Below are positions 7,551-14,900 of a DNA stretch of 37,931 nucleotides, in pieces; position 1 is the stretch's first letter; each line of letters opens with the position of its first letter. Source of the DNA: Rhodobacter sp. (GTDB taxonomy: Bacteria > Pseudomonadota > Alphaproteobacteria > Rhodobacterales > Rhodobacteraceae); contig JAIYDJ010000104.1 of NCBI GenBank assembly GCA_027487575.1, positions 1 to 37,931 on the forward strand, in the 5' to 3' direction. The translations under genes were made by a program, and so were the position numbers. A model generated the notes under the pieces. It did no database searches. It saw only the letters and a list, made by a program, of their open reading frames with translations, and was not told the origin of the DNA.

Positions 7551-8174
7551 ATGAAAGCCACCGTGCAACTCGCCCTTACCCCCTCGGCCGACCAGCGCAG
7601 CATCGAGATTCTGGCCTCGGTTCGGCAGGCTTTCGCCGAAAAGGGGTTCGACGGCGCGTCGATGCAGGACCTTGCGCGGGCGGCTGGAATTTCCGTGGGC
7701 AGTTTCTATCGGTACTTCCCGTCCAAAGCAGCGATCGTCGAGGCGTTGATCGCCTATGATCTTGCCGAAATGGAGCGTGATTTTGCCGAGATCATGGGCA
7801 ACCCGCATCCGATGGAAGCCCTGCGCGCCAAGTTGCGCCAGATCATTCCGGAACACCAGTGCAACCAGGACGGACAGCTTTGGGCCGAAATCACGGCCGC
7901 CGCCCTGCGCAAGCCTGAAATCGGGGCTGCCGCTTGCCGGATGGAAGATGAAATCGTGGGTTACATGGCGGCCGTCTTTGCCGCCGAAACCGGCCTGTCG
8001 ATGCCCGAAACCTTGCAGCGTTTTGCCAGCCACGCCACCTTCATTGTCATGCTGGTCAAATCTTCCGCCTGCATAAGCCGCGAAGCTGCCAATCTTGACC
8101 ACCTCAATTCCCTGATCTTCCGCAGTATTGACCAGACGCTGGACGATGTCGCCCGCGTCGCCAAGAAAGACTGA
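7551..8174 (+). CDS. TetR/AcrR-family transcriptional repressor of the RND efflux operon
   Basis: A 207-residue one-component repressor. The N-terminal helix-turn-helix is clear: ILASVRQAFAEKGFDGASMQDLARAAGISVGSFYRYFPSKAAIVEAL (about 20-66, recognition helix about 48-54). The C-terminal ligand/dimer domain is diverse, as usual. The ATG at 7551 follows the palindromic operator by three bases, leaving almost no leader. Initiation is therefore from a nearly leaderless or very short mRNA, or from a promoter further upstream. The adaptor gene starts three bases after its stop. Autoregulation and control of efflux are inferred from site and order. Confidence 0.93.
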   Translation: MKATVQLALTPSADQRSIEILASVRQAFAEKGFDGASMQDLARAAGISVGSFYRYFPSKAAIVEALIAYDLAEMERDFAEIMGNPHPMEALRAKLRQIIPEHQCNQDGQLWAEITAAALRKPEIGAAACRMEDEIVGYMAAVFAAETGLSMPETLQRFASHATFIVMLVKSSACISREAANLDHLNSLIFRSIDQTLDDVARVAKKD

Positions 8175-8177
8175 CCG

Positions 8178-9341
8178 ATGCGTTTTCTGCTTGCCCCTTC
8201 CCTGATCGTCGCCCTTTCCGGCCCGCTGTTTGCGCAGACCCCGGCCGAACCCGCAGCCCCTGCGCCCACACTTCCCGCCATTTCGGTGGCCGCCGTCACC
8301 GAACAAGACCTGTCAGACCGCGTGATTGCCTCCGGTCTGGTCGGCCCGGTCGAAGTGGTTCAGGTGCAGCCCCTGATCGAAGGCCAGCCCATCGAACAGC
8401 TTCTGGCCGATGTGGGCGACAGGGTTGCGGCGGGACAGGTGCTCGCCGTGCTGTCCAAGACTTCGCTGGATTTGCAGGACAGCCAGTTCCAGGCCTCGCT
8501 TGCCGCCGCCCGCGCCAGTGTCTCGCAGGGCGAGGCTTCGGTGCTGGAGGCGCGTGCCAATGCCGACGAGGCAAACCGCGCAGCGACCCGCACCGCCGCG
8601 CTGAAGCAGCAGGGCAACGTCAGCCAGGCCGCCTATGATCAGGCACAGGCGGCCGCCCTTTCGGCCAATGCCCGCGTGATGGTCGCCGAACAGTTGCTGG
8701 TTGCAGCCCGCGCGCAGGAAACGCTGGTGCAGGCGCAACTGGCAAACGTCGATCTGCAACTGTCGCGCACCCAGGTCGTTGCACCGGTCGCCGGAGAGAT
8801 CACTGCCCGCAACGCACAGATCGGGGCCATCGCCTCGGCGGCGGGTCAACCCATGTTCACCCTGATCCGCGACGGCGCCCTTGAGCTGCGCGCCGACATC
8901 GCGGAAGGCGATATAGTTCGCCTCGCCCCCGGTCAGACGGCAAAACTGAAGGTACCCGGCGCCACCGCGGTGTTGTCCGGCACCGTCCGACTGATCGAAC
9001 CGACAATCGACACCGCCTCACGGCTCGGCCGCGCCCGCATCGCCATCGACGATGTGACCTCGGTGCGCTCCGGCATGTTCGTCGAAGCGGAAATTCTGGT
9101 AACGCAACGGCGGGCGGTTGCCGTGCCGGTCACGGCGGTCGGTTCATCTGCGGAAGGTGCAACGGTGATGAAGGTGACAGACGGCCTCGTTTCGCGCGTG
9201 GCAGTCGTCACCGGCCTGCGCGATGGCGGCTGGGTGGAAATCGTCGAGGGCCTTTCGGCAGGCGACACGGTGGTGACGAAGGCAGGCTCCTTTGTGCGGG
9301 ATGGCGACCGGATCAATCCGGTAACGCCGCCGACGAACTGA
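8178..9341 (+). CDS. RND efflux periplasmic adaptor (membrane fusion protein)
   Basis: A 387-residue periplasmic adaptor linking an RND pump to an outer-membrane channel. A signal peptide is visible (MRFLLAPSLIVALSGPLFAQ). The biotinyl-lipoyl half-motifs flank a coiled-coil hairpin with [30 protein letters not shown], followed by VVAPVAGEITARNAQIGA and the beta-barrel/membrane-proximal domains (GQTAKLKVPGATAVLSGTVRLIEPTID). There is no lipobox cysteine, so it is soluble rather than a lipoprotein. It lies three bases after tetR and 17 before the permease. No outer-membrane factor gene follows, so a TolC-type protein must come from elsewhere. Confidence 0.94.
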   Translation: MRFLLAPSLIVALSGPLFAQTPAEPAAPAPTLPAISVAAVTEQDLSDRVIASGLVGPVEVVQVQPLIEGQPIEQLLADVGDRVAAGQVLAVLSKTSLDLQDSQFQASLAAARASVSQGEASVLEARANADEANRAATRTAALKQQGNVSQAAYDQAQAAALSANARVMVAEQLLVAARAQETLVQAQLANVDLQLSRTQVVAPVAGEITARNAQIGAIASAAGQPMFTLIRDGALELRADIAEGDIVRLAPGQTAKLKVPGATAVLSGTVRLIEPTIDTASRLGRARIAIDDVTSVRSGMFVEAEILVTQRRAVAVPVTAVGSSAEGATVMKVTDGLVSRVAVVTGLRDGGWVEIVEGLSAGDTVVTKAGSFVRDGDRINPVTPPTN

Positions 9342-9358
9342 ACGGAAAGGGCAATCAG

Positions 9359-12300
9359 ATGAATTTCTCCGCCTGGTCCATCCGCAACCCCGTCGCCCCG
9401 CTTCTGGCGTTCTTCCTGTTCATGGTTGTCGGGTGGCAAAGCTTCAACACGCTGCCGATCACCCGGTTCCCGAATATCGACGTCCCACTTGTGGCCGTTT
9501 CGGTCACGCAGTCGGGCGCGGCCCCGTCGGAACTTGAAAGTCAGGTGACCAAGGAAATCGAAGACGCCGTCGCAGGCATCACCGGCGTCAAGAACGTCAC
9601 GTCCAGCGTCACCGACGGTGTATCCTCCACCGCCGTCGAATTCCGCATGGAAATCCCGACCGACAAGGCCGTGCAGGATGTGAAGGACGCCGTCGACCAG
9701 ATTCGCGGTGATCTTCCCGGCGATGTCGAAGCCCCGATCGTCACACGGATCGACGTCGAAGGCCAGGCGATCATGACCTTCTCGGTCTCTGCACCCAACC
9801 TGACCATGGAAGAAATCTCGTGGTTCGTCGATGACACGGTCACCCGCGCCCTGCAGGGCCGTCCCGGCATCGGCCGCATCACCCGAGTCGGCGGCGCGGA
9901 CCGTGAAATCCGGATCGAACTCGATCCCGTCCGGCTGGACAGCTACGGAGTGACCGCGCAGCAGGTCAGCGGGCAGATCGCCGCAACCAACACCAACCTC
10001 GGCGCGGGCAAGCTGCAGCTTGGCTCGTCCGAACAGGTCATCCGGACACTGGGCGACTCCGGCACTGTCGCGGCCTTGTCTGCCACCCCGATCAGCCTGC
10101 CGTCGGGACGGTTCGTGAAGCTTTCCGATCTGGGCACGGTCAGCGACACCTATGAAGAGCTGAAATCCTTCACCAGGATCGACGGCGCTCCGGCGGTCAG
10201 CTTTCTGGTCTTCCGGTCCAAGGGCGCGTCCGAAGTCAGCGTCGCCGAGACGACGAACCGTGTGGTCGACCAACTGCGCGCCGAACATTCCGACAAGCAG
10301 ATCACGCTGGTCGACGATTCCGTCTATTACACCTATGGCAACTACACCGCCGCCATCCACACGCTGTTGGAGGGTGCCCTTCTTGCGGTCATCGTGGTGC
10401 TGCTGTTCCTGCGCAACTGGCGCGCCACGCTGATCGCCGCGGTCGCCCTGCCCCTGTCCGCCGTCCCCACCTTCTGGCTGATGGACATGCTGGGCTTTTC
10501 TCTCAACCTCGTGTCGTTCCTCGCCCTGACGCTGGCGACGGGCATCCTCGTCGATGACGCCATCGTGGAGATCGAGAACATTGCCCGGCACATCCGGATG
10601 GGCAAGACACCCTACCGCGCCGCGATCGAGGCGGCCGACGAGATCGGCCTTGCCGTCATCGCGACCACCTTCACCATCGTCGCCGTGTTCGTGCCGGTCA
10701 GTTTCATGCCGGGCATCCCGGGTCAGTATTTCGAACAGTTCGGCCTGACAGTCGCGATATCCGTGCTGTTCTCGCTGCTGGTGGCGCGTCTGATCACCCC
10801 GATGATGGCGGCCTACTTCATGCGCGCCGAAGAGATGACGCTGCCCTATTGGTTCAGTCTTCTGCGCCGGATCGCCCTGACGGCGCTGGCGGGGTACCTG
10901 ATGATGGGCTTTGGCCCGTACTGGGCCCTTGGCACCGCTTTGGCCGTTTTCCTTCTGGTGCCGTTCGCGGTCCGCTTCCTGACCCAGCCGCTGCATGACA
11001 CGCACGAGGACGGATTTGTCATGCGGGGCTATATCTGGCTCATCAGCCTGACGACCAAGGTCCGCAAGGTGCCCGGCCTGCCCTGGCTGTGCCTGCCGAC
11101 CTATTACGCCACCCTCGCGGCGGCAATCGTCGTGGTGATCTTTTCGGTTCAGGCCATGCTCGCGGTCCCGGGCAGCCTGTTTCCGCCCGAGGATGAAAGC
11201 CGCATCACGATCTCTGTCGAACTTCCCCCCGGTGCAACGCTGGACGACACCGCTGCCGCGACCGAGGCGATGCGCACCGCCGTGTCCGATCTGGATGGCG
11301 TGCAGTCCGTGTTGGTCGTCGGTGGGTCAACCCCGATGGGAGACCGCGATGTGCGCCGCGCCAGCGTGACCATCATCCTCGACCGGCTCGACAACGGCCT
11401 TGAACGCAAACTGTCCGACCTCGTCCAGCAGATCCCCGTCCTCGGCCCGCTTCTGCCGGAAATGCCGCTGCACGGCCGCATCCGCCCGCAGGGTGAAATC
11501 GAGACAGAGGTATTCGACCGGCTCCGCGCCATCCCAGACATCCGCGCCTTCAAGCTCGGGGGCCCCGGCGGCGGTGGACGACCTTTCGCGTTCAACATCC
11601 TGTCCACCGACGAAGACGATCTGAACCTGGCCGTGCAACGCATCGAGGCGGCCGTTCTGGCCGAACCGATGCTGGTCAACGCCTCGACCGAGGCAGCACT
11701 GCCACGGCCCGAAATCCAGATCACCCCCCGCGCCGACGAAGCGGCCCGTCTGGGCGTAACCGTGCAGCAGATCGCGTCCATCGTGCGGGTCGCAACCATC
11801 GGGGACAATTCGGCATCCCTGGGCAAGCTGTCCATCGACAACCGCCAGATCCCGATCCGTGTCCAGATGAACGAGGCGACACGGCAGGACATCGACCGCA
11901 TCGCCGCGCTCAAGGTGCCGACCGCCTCTGGCACCGTGCCGCTTTCAGCCCTGGCAACGGTCGAGGTCGCAGAGGGTCCGTCCATCGTGAAGCGCCTGAA
12001 CCGCCAGCGCGTCGCCACCATCGGCGCCGACATCGCACCCGGCTTCGTGCTGGATCAGGCAACGGCGCGGTTCCTTGAAATCCTGCCCACGCTGAACCTG
12101 CCCGAATCCGTCACGGTCACCCCGTCGGGCGATGCCGAAGTTCAGGCCGAACTTCTGGGCAGTTTCGTAAACGCGATGGTGATGGGCGTTCTTCTGATGA
12201 TGTTCGTGCTGATCCTGCTGTTCAAGTCGGTCCTTCAGCCGGTCACCATCATCTTCTCGCTGCTCTTGTCGGTGGGCGGCGTGGCGGCGGCCCTGATCGT

Positions 12301-12835
12301 CACGCAGAACCCGCTGTCGATGCCCGTGCTGATCGGCATCCTGATGCTGATGGGGATCGTCGCCAAGAACGCCATCCTGCTGATCGACTTCGCAATCGAG
12401 ATGCGGTTTCGCGGCATGGCCCGGATCGCCGCGGTGATCGAGGCCGGCCACAAGCGCGCCCAGCCCATCGTGATGACCTCCATCGCGATGTCGGCGGGCA
12501 TGCTGCCCTCGGCGCTTGGCGTCGGCGAAGGGGGGGCCTTCCGTGCACCGATGGCCATCGCAGTGATCGGCGGCATCATCGTGTCGACCGTACTCAGCCT
12601 TGTGGTGGTGCCGTCCGTCTATCTGATCATGGACGACATCTCGCGCCTGATCGGCTGGGTGTTCAGCCGCCTGATCGGCCAGAAGGAAGAAGAACCCGAA
12701 GCCCCCGAAGCGGCCGTTCTGGCAGAGCGCATCGCGCTCCTGGCTGCCGAACAAAGCTCGATCCGTGACCGGCTTGGAGAAATCGACCACCAACGCCGCA
12801 ATTCGCCCCAACCCGGCGCTCTTGCTGCGGAATGA
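9359..12835 (+). CDS. RND efflux permease, HAE1/AcrB type, with an extra hydrophobic insert
   Basis: A 1158-residue proton-driven multidrug-type exporter of the inner membrane. The hallmarks are an N-terminal helix, periplasmic porter halves, D399-D400 in TM4 (GILVDDAIVEIEN) and K1003 in TM10 (VAKNAILLIDF), which form the proton relay. It is about 110 residues longer than a usual AcrB. Residues about 490-555 hold two additional hydrophobic segments between TM6 and the central linker helix. A charged, coiled-coil-like tail (about 1090-1158, AVLAERIALLAAEQSSIRDRLGEIDHQ) is appended. A ribosome-binding site GGAAAGGG precedes the ATG. The substrate is unknown. A strong hairpin follows the stop. 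Confidence 0.95.
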   Translation: MNFSAWSIRNPVAPLLAFFLFMVVGWQSFNTLPITRFPNIDVPLVAVSVTQSGAAPSELESQVTKEIEDAVAGITGVKNVTSSVTDGVSSTAVEFRMEIPTDKAVQDVKDAVDQIRGDLPGDVEAPIVTRIDVEGQAIMTFSVSAPNLTMEEISWFVDDTVTRALQGRPGIGRITRVGGADREIRIELDPVRLDSYGVTAQQVSGQIAATNTNLGAGKLQLGSSEQVIRTLGDSGTVAALSATPISLPSGRFVKLSDLGTVSDTYEELKSFTRIDGAPAVSFLVFRSKGASEVSVAETTNRVVDQLRAEHSDKQITLVDDSVYYTYGNYTAAIHTLLEGALLAVIVVLLFLRNWRATLIAAVALPLSAVPTFWLMDMLGFSLNLVSFLALTLATGILVDDAIVEIENIARHIRMGKTPYRAAIEAADEIGLAVIATTFTIVAVFVPVSFMPGIPGQYFEQFGLTVAISVLFSLLVARLITPMMAAYFMRAEEMTLPYWFSLLRRIALTALAGYLMMGFGPYWALGTALAVFLLVPFAVRFLTQPLHDTHEDGFVMRGYIWLISLTTKVRKVPGLPWLCLPTYYATLAAAIVVVIFSVQAMLAVPGSLFPPEDESRITISVELPPGATLDDTAAATEAMRTAVSDLDGVQSVLVVGGSTPMGDRDVRRASVTIILDRLDNGLERKLSDLVQQIPVLGPLLPEMPLHGRIRPQGEIETEVFDRLRAIPDIRAFKLGGPGGGGRPFAFNILSTDEDDLNLAVQRIEAAVLAEPMLVNASTEAALPRPEIQITPRADEAARLGVTVQQIASIVRVATIGDNSASLGKLSIDNRQIPIRVQMNEATRQDIDRIAALKVPTASGTVPLSALATVEVAEGPSIVKRLNRQRVATIGADIAPGFVLDQATARFLEILPTLNLPESVTVTPSGDAEVQAELLGSFVNAMVMGVLLMMFVLILLFKSVLQPVTIIFSLLLSVGGVAAALIVTQNPLSMPVLIGILMLMGIVAKNAILLIDFAIEMRFRGMARIAAVIEAGHKRAQPIVMTSIAMSAGMLPSALGVGEGGAFRAPMAIAVIGGIIVSTVLSLVVVPSVYLIMDDISRLIGWVFSRLIGQKEEEPEAPEAAVLAERIALLAAEQSSIRDRLGEIDHQRRNSPQPGALAAE

Positions 12836-12844
12836 CCTGAGGCG

Positions 12845-12874
12845 GCACGGCCGGGACGGCGATCCCGGCCGTGC
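12845..12874. terminator. Strong hairpin between convergent genes
   Basis: Perfect 12-bp arms GCACGGCCGGGA/TCCCGGCCGTGC with a 6-base loop, nine bases after the permease stop and five bases from the stop of the convergent 66-residue gene. It has no long T-run on either side. It probably serves as a bidirectional end point. Confidence 0.75.
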
Positions 12875-12879
12875 GGTTC

Positions 12880-13080
12880 TCAGACTGGCATGTTGTCGAA
12901 CCCGGCTTCGACCTCGGCATCCGTCGGCGCTGGTGCCACAACGCCGTGCTCCGTGCCAGAAAGCTGCGTTATGGCGTGCAACTCTGCTTCCAGAACCCGC
13001 ATGGTTGCGATCTGGGTGGCCGCGACCATGTCGGACGCCAACTGTGCAAGGTCGGTCAGGTCATTCGGTTTCTGCGTCAT
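12880..13080 (-). CDS. Small hypothetical protein (66 aa) downstream of the DksA-like gene
   Basis: I do not recognise a family. The ATG at 13080 has AGAAGGAAA seven bases upstream. The frame upstream of it runs through the DksA-like gene and is not credible. The protein is acidic with a helical start (MTQKPNDLTDLAQLASDMVAATQIATMRVLEAE) and a tail DAEVEAGFDNMPV. It has no signal peptide or membrane segment. It starts 19 bases after the DksA-like gene ends, so the two are probably one transcript. A partner or regulatory role is possible but not shown. Confidence 0.75.
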   Translation of the reverse strand: MTQKPNDLTDLAQLASDMVAATQIATMRVLEAELHAITQLSGTEHGVVAPAPTDAEVEAGFDNMPV

Positions 13081-13099
13081 CTGGCAATTTCCTTCTGAA

Positions 13100-13414
13100 T
13101 CAGGTGGCGCACTGCGCGCAGAACGGGCTGGCGGGCAACAGGTCCAGCCGTTCTGCCGCGATGTCATCGCCGCATCGGGTGCATTCGCCATAGGTCCCCT
13201 TTGCGATCCGGTCCAGCGCGGCCGCAATCTGGCGCAGCTCCTGCTGGCCCGACAGGCCCATGGTTTCCAGCACTTCGTCGGCCTCGCGTTCGGTTGCGCT
13301 GTCGTCCCAGTCCTGCGGAGCGGGTGTGTCCAGCTCTGCCTCGATCCCGTTCAGACGGGCCGTCAACTCGGCGGCGCGCGCCTCAAGCTGGGCTTTGCGT
13401 TCGGCATTCGACAT
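13100..13414 (-). CDS. TraR/DksA-type C4 zinc-finger protein
   Basis: A 104-residue member of the DksA/TraR family, which enters the RNA polymerase secondary channel and alters initiation, often together with ppGpp. The N-terminus is a coiled-coil-like helix (ERKAQLEARAAELTARLNGIEAELDT). The C-terminus has a four-cysteine zinc finger with C78/C81 (CTRCG) and C99/C102 (CAQC). It is shorter than DksA itself (about 150 residues), so it is a TraR-like or secondary DksA paralogue. The ATG at 13414 has AAGGAG upstream. An FNR-like box lies 54 bases before the start codon. Confidence 0.92.
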   Translation of the reverse strand: MSNAERKAQLEARAAELTARLNGIEAELDTPAPQDWDDSATEREADEVLETMGLSGQQELRQIAAALDRIAKGTYGECTRCGDDIAAERLDLLPASPFCAQCAT

Positions 13415-13467
13415 CGCTCTACTCCTTGCATTGGCGCTCAGGCTAGCCGGACTGTGGCGCGTCCGCA

Positions 13468-13481
13468 TTGACCCACATCAA
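13468..13481. promoter_or_regulatory. FNR/FnrL-type binding site
   Basis: TTGAC-CCAC-ATCAA matches the FNR consensus TTGAT-N4-ATCAA at nine of ten positions. It lies in the 159-base divergent gap, 54 bases from the DksA-like start and 93 from the sulfurtransferase start. Either gene or both could be under oxygen control. Confidence 0.6.
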
Positions 13482-13573
13482 GCGCGGGCCCTGCACGCGG
13501 CTTGACCTTGCGACCCGCAATGGCCAAGGGTGACACGGATCCCCGATTCCGGATTGCCAGCAAGGAGTGACCG

Positions 13574-14080
13574 TTGGACCCCCGCGCCCTGACCCCGACC
13601 TACACCGTGTCACCGCAGATCCTGCCCGAAGACCTGCCTGCGATCAAAGCGGCAGGGTACACCACGGTGATCGACAACCGCCCCGACGGAGAAATCCCGC
13701 CCGACCTGCACGCGTCCGTCCTGTTTCCCGTGGCACAGGCCTTGGGACTGACCTTCGTCATCAATCCGATCATTGGCGGCGCGATGACGATGGAGAATGT
13801 CACCGCCCAGCGCGCCGCGATCGACGCGAGTTCAGGCCCGGTCTTTGCCTACTGCGCCAGCGGCAACCGCAGTTCGGTTGTCTGGGCGCTGGCACATGCA
13901 GACCGGATGCCCGCCGATGATCTCGTCGGCATTCCGGCGCGGTTCGGCTACAACCTCGAACATCTGCGCCCGCAACTGGCCGCCCTCGCCGCCAAGGGAT
14001 GCCCTTTCAGCCGGCCAGCGGGATCACATCCACCGCCTGCCGGCCGTTCTGCCCGCCCGACACCCGGAGGATTCCCTTGA
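13574..14080 (+). CDS. TIGR01244/DUF442-family sulfurtransferase-phosphatase-like protein
   Basis: A 168-residue protein of the beta-lactamase-hydrolase-like/DUF442 fold, related to dual-specificity phosphatases and rhodaneses. The start is TTG at 13574 with AAGGAG six bases upstream. It has VIDNRPDGE (32-40) and an active-site loop YCASGNRSS with C94 and R99, a C-x4-R loop as in rhodanese-type sulfurtransferases. The family core ends near LAALAAKGCPF. The last 25 or so residues are rich in Pro, Gly and Arg and are encoded opposite the 3' end of the convergent transglutaminase gene (74-base overlap). They may be a run-on tail. The substrate is unknown. Confidence 0.88.
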   Translation: MDPRALTPTYTVSPQILPEDLPAIKAAGYTTVIDNRPDGEIPPDLHASVLFPVAQALGLTFVINPIIGGAMTMENVTAQRAAIDASSGPVFAYCASGNRSSVVWALAHADRMPADDLVGIPARFGYNLEHLRPQLAALAAKGCPFSRPAGSHPPPAGRSARPTPGGFP

Positions 14081-14888
14081 TCGGCGCCACGTCCGAATAG
14101 TCGCGGCCATAGGCGACGACGATGTGGTCGCCCCCCGCGAGGCAGGCATTGGTCGGATCGTATTCGACCCAACCCACCGCTGCGCCACACCAGGCGCGAA
14201 CCCAGGCGTGCATCGCGTCCGCACCCTCCAGCCTCGGCTTGCCGGGCGGGGGTTCCGTGCGCAGAAAGCCGCTGACATAGCCCGCCGGCACCCCGACTCC
14301 GCGCAGGCAGGCGATCAGGATGTGCGAATAGTCCTGACAAACGCCCTTGCGCGCTGCAAACGCCTCGTCCAGCGGCGTGTCCACATCGGTGGCATCGGGA
14401 TCAAAGGTCATATGATCGTGCAGCGCCCGCCCGACCGTCTGCACGACCTGCAGGCAGGTCTGCCCGGGACGCAGCAGATCGCGCGCGAATACCGCGGTCG
14501 GCGCATCCGGCGTCACTCGGGGCGACGCGGCGACCATGTGCAGCGGCGATCCCGGCCCCAGATCACGGCAGGCCGCCAGATCGCGGGCCAGCAGGGCAAA
14601 CCCGGTCGACCGGTCCTCGGTCGGTGCCACAGCGTGCCGGTCGACTCGCGCCACCATGACCAGATCAAGACCGTCATGCGCTGCGCGAAAACTGAATTCC
14701 ACCAGATTGTTGCCGAAAAAATCCCGCCCGTCGCGACGCTCGTCCGGGGTGGGGTCGACCCGGACCTCGCCCGAGACCAGCCGCTGCTGACCCGGCACCT
14801 CCAGCGGCATCACCCGGACCAGATGCCGCCCAGCCCCCGCAGACCCGGCATAGTCATATCCCAAGGCCAGCTTGATGTCATAGATCAC
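14007..14888 (-). CDS. Transglutaminase-like cysteine protease-fold protein (third gene of ATP-grasp module)
   Basis: A 293-residue protein with an N-terminal beta domain (LALGYDYAGSAGAGRHLVRVMPL, as in bacterial transglutaminase N domains) and a core with the full triad C184 (KGVCQDYSH), H227 (DAMHAWVRAW) and D244 (VEYDPTNACL). Such proteins hydrolyse or transfer amide bonds. The start is GTG 14888 with GAGAGGG upstream, 12 bases after the ATP-grasp/alpha-E gene. This is the last gene of a three-gene operon. Related operons in other bacteria pair it with an Anbu proteasome-like peptidase, which is not in this window. Confidence 0.93.
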   Translation of the reverse strand: MIYDIKLALGYDYAGSAGAGRHLVRVMPLEVPGQQRLVSGEVRVDPTPDERRDGRDFFGNNLVEFSFRAAHDGLDLVMVARVDRHAVAPTEDRSTGFALLARDLAACRDLGPGSPLHMVAASPRVTPDAPTAVFARDLLRPGQTCLQVVQTVGRALHDHMTFDPDATDVDTPLDEAFAARKGVCQDYSHILIACLRGVGVPAGYVSGFLRTEPPPGKPRLEGADAMHAWVRAWCGAAVGWVEYDPTNACLAGGDHIVVAYGRDYSDVAPIKGILRVSGGQNGRQAVDVIPLAG

Positions 14889-14900
14889 GGGTCTGCCCTC

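Noticed and set aside
8933..11005. A 690-codon minus-strand open frame
   Set aside because: Antisense to the RND adaptor and permease, which have full family signatures. The composition is typical of a shadow frame.
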